Source: Blautia pseudococcoides
Lineage (GTDB): Bacteria > Bacillota > Clostridia > Lachnospirales > Lachnospiraceae
Direction: 5' to 3'
NCBI RefSeq assembly: GCF_001689125.2
Contig: NZ_CP015405.2
Coordinates: 4,924,501 to 4,988,500 of the forward strand
Length of the DNA: 64,000 nucleotides
The notes below the pieces were generated by a model that saw only the letters and a list, made by a program, of their open reading frames with translations, was not told the DNA's origin and ran no database searches. Below, in pieces: positions 28,076 to 35,519 of this stretch. Every line of letters begins with the position of its first letter. Position 1 is the first letter of the stretch. The translations under genes and the position numbers were made by a program.

Positions 28076-29215
28076 ATGCAGAAATTTTTATCAGAAGCAG
28101 ATTGTAAATGGCTGGAAGAAACCTTTGCAAAATTCCATCTGAAAATGGAAAAGGAATGTGAAAGGCTGGGGGATAAAATTCCCTACATTCCCCAAAACGG
28201 ATACTATGAGGAGGACTTGGGAGAACGGGATATCGCCTGGTGGACCAATGGGTTCTGGGGCGGGATCCTGTGGCAGATGTATCACGCCACAGGGAAGGAA
28301 ATATACCGCAGGAAAGCGGAAAATGTGGAGAAACGCCTGGACAGATCCATGGAGGAATATGAAGGGCTTTACCACGATGTGGGCTTCATGTGGATGCACA
28401 CAGCAGTGGCGGACTACCGGCTCACAGGCAGTCATGAGTCCTATATCAGAGGCCAGCACGCAGCCAATCTGCTGGCAGGCAGATTTAATGTGCTGGGAAA
28501 TTTCATACGCGCCTGGAATGACGATAAGGCAGGGTGGATGATCATTGACTGTCTTATGAATCTGTCCCTGCTTTACTGGGCTTCCGAGGAATCAAAAGAT
28601 CCGCGTTTTGAAGCGGTCGCCAGAAAACACGCAGACACAGCAATGGAGAAGATACTGCGCCCGGACGGTTCCTGTAATCACATTGCCATACTGGACCCAT
28701 TGACCGGAGAGCTTTTGGAAGCTCCGGCAGGGCAGGGGTATGGGGAAGGGTCTTCCTGGTCCAGGGGACAGTCCTGGGCAGTCTATGGATTTGCCATCAG
28801 TTATGCCCACACAAGAGAACAAAAATACCTGGACGCGGCAAAGCAGACAGCCCACTATTTCATTGCAAATGTATCCCTTACGGATTATCTTCCCCTGTGC
28901 GATTTCAGAGCACCCAAGGAGCCGCTGTATTATGATTCCACAGCCGGTGCCTGCGCAGCCTGCGGCCTTCTGGAGATTGCAAAACATGTGCCGGAAAATG
29001 AGAAGAGTCTGTATGAGAAGAGTGCCCTGCGGATCCTGCGCGCCATGGAGGAACATTTCTGTAACTGGAATCCGAATGAGGACGGGGTTCTCGGTATGGG
29101 AAAAGTGGCGTATCATGATGAGGGTGAGAATCTTCAGGTACCCATTATTTACGGGGATTATTTCTTTATAGAAGCAGTTCTGCGGCTGATGGGAAAAGAT
29201 TTCTGGATTTGGTAG
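28076..29215 (+). CDS. GH88/GH105 unsaturated uronyl hydrolase
   Basis: The 379-residue (alpha/alpha)6-barrel protein resembles unsaturated glucuronyl and rhamnogalacturonyl hydrolases. Markers are D101 (YHDVGFMW), D158 (MIIDCLMNLSLLYWAS) and the SSWSRGQSWAVYGF motif. It would release the 4,5-unsaturated uronic acid left by polysaccharide lyases, giving the 5-keto-4-deoxyuronate handled by KduI/KduD further along the window. There is no signal peptide. GGAGG lies upstream of the ATG, and the gene follows the arabinan enzyme by 41 nt. The choice between GH88 and GH105 is uncertain; the SSWSRGQSW motif leans to GH88. Confidence 0.82.
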   Translation: MQKFLSEADCKWLEETFAKFHLKMEKECERLGDKIPYIPQNGYYEEDLGERDIAWWTNGFWGGILWQMYHATGKEIYRRKAENVEKRLDRSMEEYEGLYHDVGFMWMHTAVADYRLTGSHESYIRGQHAANLLAGRFNVLGNFIRAWNDDKAGWMIIDCLMNLSLLYWASEESKDPRFEAVARKHADTAMEKILRPDGSCNHIAILDPLTGELLEAPAGQGYGEGSSWSRGQSWAVYGFAISYAHTREQKYLDAAKQTAHYFIANVSLTDYLPLCDFRAPKEPLYYDSTAGACAACGLLEIAKHVPENEKSLYEKSALRILRAMEEHFCNWNPNEDGVLGMGKVAYHDEGENLQVPIIYGDYFFIEAVLRLMGKDFWIW

Positions 29216-29225
29216 GAGGTGCGTT

Positions 29226-30875
29226 ATGGAAGAGAGAAAGCTGAACACGAGGCAGGATTTTGAGAAACGGATGCTGGAGATCCTGAACCCGCTGAAACCG
29301 TATTACAGTGAAGAAAAAGCCCGTCTGAACATAGGCTGCACCAGCGCCCATTATCCGGATGAGAGTGCCTGGATGGAAGGATTTTCGCGCCCTCTTTGGG
29401 GACTGGCTGCCTTCTGGGCAGGGGGCGGAAGTGATGAAGCCTTTGAAAAGATATACAGGCAGGGTCTGGTTTCCGGTACAGACCCTGCTTCAGTGGAATA
29501 CTGGGGCAAATGTGAGGATTATGACCAGAAGCTGGTGGAGATGGCTGCCATTGCCTTTGCCATCCTGTTTGCAGGAGAGAAAATCTGGGAGCCGTTGACG
29601 GAAAAGGAGAAAAAACAGGTTAGTGTTTGGCTCTGGGAGATAAACCGAAATAAATGCTGTGACTGTAACTGGCGTTTCTTCCACATCCTGGTGAACACGG
29701 CGCTCAGAAAGACGGGAATGCCCTATGACAAAGAGGGAATGGAAAAAAGCCTGGATTTCATTGAGTCCTGCTGCCTTGGCGGCGGCTGGTATCTGGACGG
29801 AGAGAACGGGCAGGCGGATTATTATATTCCGTTTGCCATGGAGTTTTATGGAATTGTGTACGCAATGGTCATGAAGGAGGAGGATCCTGAACGGTGCAGG
29901 CGTTATCTGGAACGGGCGGAGCAGTTTGGGAAAGATTTTGTGTACTGGTTTGCAGAGGACGGCAGTGCGCTTCCCTATGGGCGCTCTCTGACTTACCGCT
30001 TTGCACAGGCGGCCTTTTATTCTGCCTGCGTCATGGCGCACATTGAACCTCTTCCCCTGCCCGTTATGAAGGGGATCCTTGTACGGCATCTGGAGTATTG
30101 GATGAATCTGCCAATCTTTGACCCTTCGGGGCTTCTGACAATTGGGTATTGTTACCCCAATCTGCAGATGACCGAGAGCTACAATTCTCCCCAGTCGCCC
30201 TATTGGGCCATGAAGGCCTTCGCATGCCTTGCCCTGCCGGAGAATGACCCTTTCTGGACCTGCGAGGCGGCGCCTCTTCCTCTGCTTCAGTCAGAGAAAT
30301 ACCTGGAGAAGGCGGATATGATCATACAGAGAAGAGCCGGCGGCAATGTGGTGGCCCTTCCGGGAGGCCGTACCTTTGGACATGTTCATGGCCATACCGA
30401 GGAAAAATACGCCAAGTTCGCCTACTCCACAAAATATGGCTTCAGCGTGATGCGATCCCCGGTGAATGTTCAGGAAGCTGCACCGGACAGTGTACTGTCT
30501 TTTGAAGTGCTGGGACATATTTTTATCCGCGGGCAGGCAAAGAGCTATGAGGTGGCAAAAGAACAGATTGTCTCCGTATGGTCTCCCCTGCCGGGAATCC
30601 TGGTGCATTCCCGTATCATTCCCACCGGAGCGGGACACAGAAGAATACATACCATTGAAAGTGATTATGACTGCACCGCCTATGACGCCGGGTTTGCCCT
30701 GCCCATGGGGGAACCGGAGGGATGTGAGGTGCGCTCCCTCCAGGGAGAAGGGGAATCCATGGTCATCAAGCCGGACCCAAATACCAATCTGATTCACAGC
30801 AAAACTTTGATCCCTGTTGTGAAATATGAGATTCGGAAAGGGAAAAATGTTATAGAGACGGAAGTGTTATATTAA
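29226..30875 (+). CDS. DUF2264 family protein
   Basis: The 549-residue protein has the DUF2264 core: SRPLWGLAAFWAGGG near the N-terminus, NWRFFHILVNTALRK, and MTESYNSPQSPYWAMKAF around 315-335. A C-terminal beta-rich part spans about 370-549. The helical-barrel-plus-sandwich appearance is like that of polysaccharide lyases and hydrolases acting on uronic acids, but the reaction of this family is not established to my knowledge. It is 10 nt after the GH88/105 gene with an AGGAGGTG site, the third gene of the operon, and probably acts on the same pectic or arabinogalactan oligosaccharides. Confidence 0.8.
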   Translation: MEERKLNTRQDFEKRMLEILNPLKPYYSEEKARLNIGCTSAHYPDESAWMEGFSRPLWGLAAFWAGGGSDEAFEKIYRQGLVSGTDPASVEYWGKCEDYDQKLVEMAAIAFAILFAGEKIWEPLTEKEKKQVSVWLWEINRNKCCDCNWRFFHILVNTALRKTGMPYDKEGMEKSLDFIESCCLGGGWYLDGENGQADYYIPFAMEFYGIVYAMVMKEEDPERCRRYLERAEQFGKDFVYWFAEDGSALPYGRSLTYRFAQAAFYSACVMAHIEPLPLPVMKGILVRHLEYWMNLPIFDPSGLLTIGYCYPNLQMTESYNSPQSPYWAMKAFACLALPENDPFWTCEAAPLPLLQSEKYLEKADMIIQRRAGGNVVALPGGRTFGHVHGHTEEKYAKFAYSTKYGFSVMRSPVNVQEAAPDSVLSFEVLGHIFIRGQAKSYEVAKEQIVSVWSPLPGILVHSRIIPTGAGHRRIHTIESDYDCTAYDAGFALPMGEPEGCEVRSLQGEGESMVIKPDPNTNLIHSKTLIPVVKYEIRKGKNVIETEVLY

Positions 30876-30877
30876 AG

Positions 30878-30913
30878 ATAAAGCCCCTTTTTTATACTGA
30901 AAAGGGGCTTTAT
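30878..30913 (+). terminator. Intrinsic terminator after the DUF2264 gene
   Basis: ATAAAGCCCCTTTT and AAAAGGGGCTTTAT are inverted arms just after the stop codon at 30875. Confidence 0.85.
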
Positions 30914-31000
30914 ATATTTCTGTTAATGAAGTATAATTGGGAAAAAGGGAAAGGCGGGAGACCATGATAAGAAAACCATTTCTCCGTAAAGTTTTCCCAT

Positions 31001-31114
31001 ATGGAGAAAGCATGTGAGTCTGCCCTGCGGCAGATAAAGGAACAGAAATACGATGCAGAGCTGCGGGATGAGGGCTACACAGAGATTAAAAAGGAATGTA
31101 TGGTGCGGATATAA
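31001..31114 (+). pseudogene. Second AAA-ATPase-like/PD-(D/E)XK family C-terminal remnant
   Basis: A 37-codon frame reads MEKACESALRQIKEQKYDAE, continues LRDEGYTEIKKECMVRI and stops. The ALRQIKEQKY...GYTEIKK...KECMVRI pattern is the extreme C-terminus of these proteins. The short YGxxFYKK-like strand usually found between EIKK and KECMV appears deleted, and everything upstream is absent. It lies between two terminators and is unlikely to be functional. Confidence 0.5.
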
Positions 31115-31169
31115 AAAATAAGGAGCAGCAGTCAAAGTGAAATTTAGTTTTCACAGACTGCTGCTTATT
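31111..31169 (-). terminator. Intrinsic terminator of the GH27 gene
   Basis: The inverted arms GCAGCAGTC and GACTGCTGC (extended by AATAAG/CTTATT) are followed on the minus strand by TTATTTTTTAT. Confidence 0.7.
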
Positions 31170-31202
31170 CTTTATCACATAGGAAATTCCTCCGGCGGGA
31201 TC

Positions 31203-32516
31203 CTATTTTATAAGAACCTGATACAGCACGCATCCATGTGCAGGAAGTATAGCCCGGATTTCCAGGTTCTCGCTGCGGCTGGATGTTCCGTCCCACAGAT
31301 CGGTAAGTGCAGCGTCCTCCTCAAACTCTTTTCCAAGGTCGTCCAGACCGACACTGACACAAGCAGTTTCATCACTGAGATTAAACAGTGCGGTATACAG
31401 AGTCCCTTCTTTTTCATCACATGCAGTCCAGACCGCCTTATCTTCATCCAGGAAAATCTGTCTGGGGCGGCAGGAAGGCGGCAGCAGTGCCAGTACCTTC
31501 CGGTTTGTGAGCAGGGACAGGGTCCAGTCATCCATTTTGGTCATCTCTGCGCCCAGCATAAGAGGGGAACCGAAAAGGCACCAAAGGGTCATCATGGTCC
31601 GCTGTTCTTCTCTGGTGAAGCCTGTCATGCGCTCCTTGCCGAAGCCCTTTCCGATCCACCCCAGAGGGAGCATATCACAGTCGGGATAACATCCTTCCGA
31701 AACCTGTGTCTGCCACAGTTCACAGCGGCGAAACATATCCTTTAAATATTTCCAGTCATCCCAGAAATCGTCCGTAATACGCCACATATTGGCATATTTC
31801 TCATAATGCCATGCTCTGTCGATCAGGGCAGGTCCGGGGGAGAGGGAGAATACAATGGGGCGCCCGCAGCGTTTGATGGCGTTTGCCAGCATTTCCACCT
31901 CATGGGCCGCGTTATACTGATTCTCCCGGTGAGGGCTTTGGTTGCAGGTGTTGCAGATATCATCACATTTAATAAAATCCACACCCCAGGATGCGTACAG
32001 TTCCAGCAGGGAATCATAGTAAGCCTGTCCAGCAGGAGAATGATTAAGGCCGTACATATCCGGGTTCCAGGGGCAGATAGAATAAGGGTTGGCTGCCATG
32101 TCGGCAGTGACTTCGCTGCCCTTTATTTTCATATGGTCCTGGGCTGCAATACGGGGGATCCCGCGCATGATATGAATGCCGAATTTCAGTCCCAGGCTAT
32201 GTACATAATTAGCCAGGGGAGCGAATCCTTTTTGGCCGGCCGAGGAGGGGAAGCGCTCCGGGTCAGGCAGAAGGCGGGAATATTCATCCATTTCCAGTCC
32301 GGAAAAGGGAATGTACTGGAACTGTTCTCTCTTAGAACCTGCTTTATGTGCATACCACTGGATGTCCACCACAATGTATTCCCATCCGTATTCTTTTAAG
32401 TGTGCTGCCATGTAGTCCGCGTTTTTCTTTACTTGTTCTTCATTTACGGCAGTGTCATAATAATCATAGCTGTTCCAGCCCATAGGCGGGACTTTTGCAA
32501 AACTGTTTTTGTTCAT
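31203..32516 (-). CDS. GH27 alpha-galactosidase / beta-L-arabinopyranosidase
   Basis: A 437-residue GH27 enzyme without signal peptide. The N-terminal barrel opens PPMGWNSYDYYDT. The nucleophile is probably D185 in VDFIKCDDIC and the acid/base is in WRITDD (D249/D250). A C-terminal antiparallel domain spans about 350-437. The common family motif is MGWNSW; the Tyr here and KCDD rather than KYD mark a divergent subgroup. Such members can cleave alpha-galactose or beta-L-arabinopyranose, the latter fitting the arabinogalactan context. ATG 32516 has AGGAGG 6 nt upstream. It is divergent from the AraC regulator at 32651. Confidence 0.85.
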   Translation of the reverse strand: MNKNSFAKVPPMGWNSYDYYDTAVNEEQVKKNADYMAAHLKEYGWEYIVVDIQWYAHKAGSKREQFQYIPFSGLEMDEYSRLLPDPERFPSSAGQKGFAPLANYVHSLGLKFGIHIMRGIPRIAAQDHMKIKGSEVTADMAANPYSICPWNPDMYGLNHSPAGQAYYDSLLELYASWGVDFIKCDDICNTCNQSPHRENQYNAAHEVEMLANAIKRCGRPIVFSLSPGPALIDRAWHYEKYANMWRITDDFWDDWKYLKDMFRRCELWQTQVSEGCYPDCDMLPLGWIGKGFGKERMTGFTREEQRTMMTLWCLFGSPLMLGAEMTKMDDWTLSLLTNRKVLALLPPSCRPRQIFLDEDKAVWTACDEKEGTLYTALFNLSDETACVSVGLDDLGKEFEEDAALTDLWDGTSSRSENLEIRAILPAHGCVLYQVLIK

Positions 32517-32650
32517 AAAAAACCTCCTGGTATGATTCGGGTAGAAATTTGACTTATTTTGATCTTTTGACTTTTTCCATAACACTAATTATAATAAGAT
32601 TGTGTGGAAAACAAAAGAATAGAAATCTGATATATAGAGGTAAATTTTTG

Positions 32651-33529
32651 ATGGAGTACAACAGGGGGATATTCGGCGTCCTGAATCAGGACGACATGGA
32701 GGGACAGCCGCTGGTTCTGCTGGACGGCGGCGTGGAGAGCCGGTTAGGGGAAACGTACGATTTTTACAATGATGACAGGCCGGGATACGAAGGCTTTCTC
32801 TTTCAGTATACACTTGGAGGGGAGGGCGTATTTGAAAAAAATGATTCCAGGTACAAGGTGCAGCGGGGGCAGGGTTTTTTGGTGCAGTTTCCTGAAAAGA
32901 GCAGATACTATCTGGAAAATGGCCGGGATGAGCCGTGGGAATTTTTATATCTGCATTTTCTGGGAGACGGGGCACTTCCGTTTGTTCGTAAAATAAGAAA
33001 TATATGCCCGAATCTTATGTCTCCGGATGAAAGCAGCCCGCCGATCCGCATGGCACTGCATCTGCAGAATCGCCTGACAAACGGAGAACGGCTGCAAAAA
33101 TACGAGGGCGGGGAGTTTCTCTACCGTTTTCTCTGCGCTCTGTTAAGGGAGACAGAACATCCGGCAGCACAGAAAAAAAGCTCTGCCGTGCAGAGGGCAG
33201 CGGAAATCATGGAGGAGGAATACCAAAGACTTACCGGGATAGAGGAACTGGCAGCCAGACTGGATCTATCCCCGGAGCATCTGTCCCGGGTGTTTAAAGA
33301 CGAGATGGGGTGTGCACCCTTGTCCTATCTGACAGGACTCCGTCTGCAGTCTGCCATGAATGATCTGCTGGGCACAGCGTGGAGTATAGACCGTATCGCC
33401 AGAAAAAACGGATTTTCCAATGGAAATTACTTTGCAAAAATCTTCAGAAAGCATGTGGGTATTAGCCCGGGCAGCTACAGGGAGAGCAATGGAAACGGTA
33501 AATGCAGCAGGAAAGGAATGGGAGAATGA
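32651..33529 (+). CDS. AraC-family regulator
   Basis: This 292-residue protein has an N-terminal cupin sensor (about 25-130; FQYTLGGEGVFEKN, PWEFLYLHFLGDG) and a C-terminal double HTH (about 195-285; LAARLDLSPEHLSRVFKDEM, FSNGNYFAKIFRKHVGISPG). It is divergent from GH27 and probably controls it. Start: ATG 32651, with a GAGG 11 nt upstream. Its stop overlaps the start of the amidase gene by 4 nt (ATGA), so the two are translationally coupled. Confidence 0.88.
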   Translation: MEYNRGIFGVLNQDDMEGQPLVLLDGGVESRLGETYDFYNDDRPGYEGFLFQYTLGGEGVFEKNDSRYKVQRGQGFLVQFPEKSRYYLENGRDEPWEFLYLHFLGDGALPFVRKIRNICPNLMSPDESSPPIRMALHLQNRLTNGERLQKYEGGEFLYRFLCALLRETEHPAAQKKSSAVQRAAEIMEEEYQRLTGIEELAARLDLSPEHLSRVFKDEMGCAPLSYLTGLRLQSAMNDLLGTAWSIDRIARKNGFSNGNYFAKIFRKHVGISPGSYRESNGNGKCSRKGMGE

Positions 33530-34518
33530 AAAAAATGGGAATTATTTTCGGCAGTTTGATCTTTGTGCTGGCCGCTGTGCTTGCAGTCTTTGCCGCGGCG
33601 GGTGTACAGAAGAGCAGATCACTTCAGCAGGAAATGAAGCGTATGGACAGGCAGATAAATAAAATGCAGAAAACGTCGGAATCTCTGGAAGAGGAACTGG
33701 AGGCGCTGAAGGAAGCAAAGCAGGAGGAAGCAGCAGGTGCCGGTCAGGAGGCAGGGACAGCAGAAGGCGCCCAGGAAGCAGATGCACAGGAAGCAGATGC
33801 ACAGGAAGCAGGCGCCCAGGCAGCAGATGCACAGGAAGCAGATGCCCGGGAAGCGCCTCCTGCGGAGCAGAAGAGCAGCGGAAGAAAAGTAGCCATCGAC
33901 CCCGGACATCAGGGACCGGGAGCAGATACAGGGGGAACGGAACCCCTTGGCCCCGGTTCTGAGGAGATGAAGGATAAATTTGCATCAGGCACCCAGGGCG
34001 TCTACACCGGTGTCCCGGAATATAAACTGACCCTGGCTGTTTCCATGCAGCTTCAGGAAGAGCTTAGAAACCGCGGTTATGAGGTCATCATGACAAGAGA
34101 AGACAATGACACCGCCGTCAGCAATGTGGAACGTGCTCAGATTGCTGCCAAGAACGGTGCGCAGATCCTTGTCAGGATCCACGCCGACGGCAGCGGGGAC
34201 AACAGTGCAAATGGTGCCATGACTATGATCCCATCTGCTGAAAATCCCTATGTGGGGCAGCTTCATGAGGAAAGCAGCAGGCTGGGGGAGGAGATCATCA
34301 ATGCTTATTGCCAGGCAACAGGCATTAAAAACAATGGCGTAAGGCTCTATGACAATATGACGGGCATCAACTGGAGTACAGTTCCGGTGACCATTTTGGA
34401 AATGGGTTTTATGACCAACCAGAGTGATGATGAGAGAATGCAGGACCCTGAGATGCAGAAAAATATGGTACAGGGAATTGCGGACGGCATAGATGCCTAT
34501 TTTGCAGCCGCTCAGTAG
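33526..34518 (+). CDS. N-acetylmuramoyl-L-alanine amidase (Amidase_3) with Ala/Glu-rich linker
   Basis: The 330-residue protein has an N-terminal membrane anchor or signal (about 4-25), a coiled coil (about 28-65), and a low-complexity linker built of repeated QEADA/QEAGA pentapeptides (about 80-110). The catalytic Amidase_3 domain (about 120-330) shows KVAIDPGHQGPGADTGGTEP with a Zn-ligand His, a later VRIHADGS His, and ILEMGFMTN with the catalytic Glu. It cleaves the lactyl-peptide bond of peptidoglycan outside the membrane. The ATG at 33526 overlaps the AraC stop, an unusual pairing of a sugar regulator and a cell-wall hydrolase. Confidence 0.88.
   Translation: MKKMGIIFGSLIFVLAAVLAVFAAAGVQKSRSLQQEMKRMDRQINKMQKTSESLEEELEALKEAKQEEAAGAGQEAGTAEGAQEADAQEADAQEAGAQAADAQEADAREAPPAEQKSSGRKVAIDPGHQGPGADTGGTEPLGPGSEEMKDKFASGTQGVYTGVPEYKLTLAVSMQLQEELRNRGYEVIMTREDNDTAVSNVERAQIAAKNGAQILVRIHADGSGDNSANGAMTMIPSAENPYVGQLHEESSRLGEEIINAYCQATGIKNNGVRLYDNMTGINWSTVPVTILEMGFMTNQSDDERMQDPEMQKNMVQGIADGIDAYFAAAQ
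33766..33855 (+). repeat. In-frame 15-bp repeats (CAGGAAGCAGATGCA type) in the amidase linker
   Basis: About six consecutive pentapeptide units (QEADA, QEADA, QEAGA, QAADA, QEADA, REA) are encoded by near-identical 15-mers. Such tracts can change copy number by recombination or slippage, changing the linker length without a frameshift. Confidence 0.85.
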
Positions 34519-35357
34519 GTTTGTGCATTGCCTGAGGCATGGTATTTCCGAAACCGGGAGGGAGACATTTTAAACTGTTTCTTGAAAGCCTTGCTCAGAT
34601 GAAATTCATCGTAAAATCCAAAGTTGACTGCAGCCTCATGAAGAGGGGCATCAGGCTGGTGTATCAAAAAATACCGCACCATCTCCAGTTTGGTCTCCAT
34701 CTGATAGGCATAGAAGGTCTTTTGGCAGGCTTTCTGAAATCGGTTATTCAAGGTACGGGCACAGATAAAATGAGCTTCCGCCATTTCCCCGGCAGTGTAA
34801 AACCTCTGGGGGTTAGACTGTATCTGCCGACAGATCTCGTCCACCAGAGCATCAGACTGCCCTTTTTCTCTGGGGGCAGCCTGATGCTCTGCGATTTCAC
34901 ATAACAACAGATTAAAAAGCAGGGAGAGGCGGCAGAGCTTTTCAGGACTGTCTGACCAGAACGCGGATATGATCTCTTCAAAATACATCCGGATGTGGGG
35001 ATTGTGGCGGCAGTGCAGCAGGGTATGGCATGGAAAAAGTGTGGATGGTTCCATTTTTTCCATGCCGTTTTTTTCGCCCTTCTCAGCAGGGGAAGGCAGC
35101 ACGTGGAAATACATATGCCTGTTTCCCGGATTACACGGTTTTTCGCCGTAATGGTGCCTGCCGGCGCCAAGGATCAGCAGGTCATCCCGGTGCATTTCAT
35201 ATACACTTCCATCCTCCATGATCTCCCAGTCCCCTTCCAGCATGTAAAGAAAATCATGTTCTGAAAGTACACGGTCAGGATGGACCATGCCGTTAATGGA
35301 TGTAATATAGTTGGCGCTGGTTATCTGCCGATGGGCCATTTTTTCCATAAGAAGCAT
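34512..35357 (-). CDS. AraC-family regulator
   Basis: A 281-residue protein with cupin-type N-terminus (HDFLYMLEGDWEIMEDG; YEMHRDDLLILGAGRHHYG) and C-terminal HTH pair (about 180-275; YTAGEMAEAHFICARTLNNR, FGFYDEFHLSKAFKKQFKMS). The ATG at 35357 has AAGGAG upstream. It is divergent from the GH127 gene and probably regulates it. Its stop overlaps the end of the convergent amidase gene by 7 nt. Confidence 0.88.
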   Translation of the reverse strand: MLLMEKMAHRQITSANYITSINGMVHPDRVLSEHDFLYMLEGDWEIMEDGSVYEMHRDDLLILGAGRHHYGEKPCNPGNRHMYFHVLPSPAEKGEKNGMEKMEPSTLFPCHTLLHCRHNPHIRMYFEEIISAFWSDSPEKLCRLSLLFNLLLCEIAEHQAAPREKGQSDALVDEICRQIQSNPQRFYTAGEMAEAHFICARTLNNRFQKACQKTFYAYQMETKLEMVRYFLIHQPDAPLHEAAVNFGFYDEFHLSKAFKKQFKMSPSRFRKYHASGNAQTY

Positions 35358-35519
35358 GAGAGACTCTCCTTTTCTATAGCATTATTTCCATATTATACAT
35401 GTGATATTCCGCATTGGCAATGGATAGGAAAGCAAAGATCTGTTAAAATTATCATGACAGATCAAGTACGGTAAGTGATATTGCCGGCAGCCCAAAAAGG
35501 CAGATGGAGGATGGATAAA

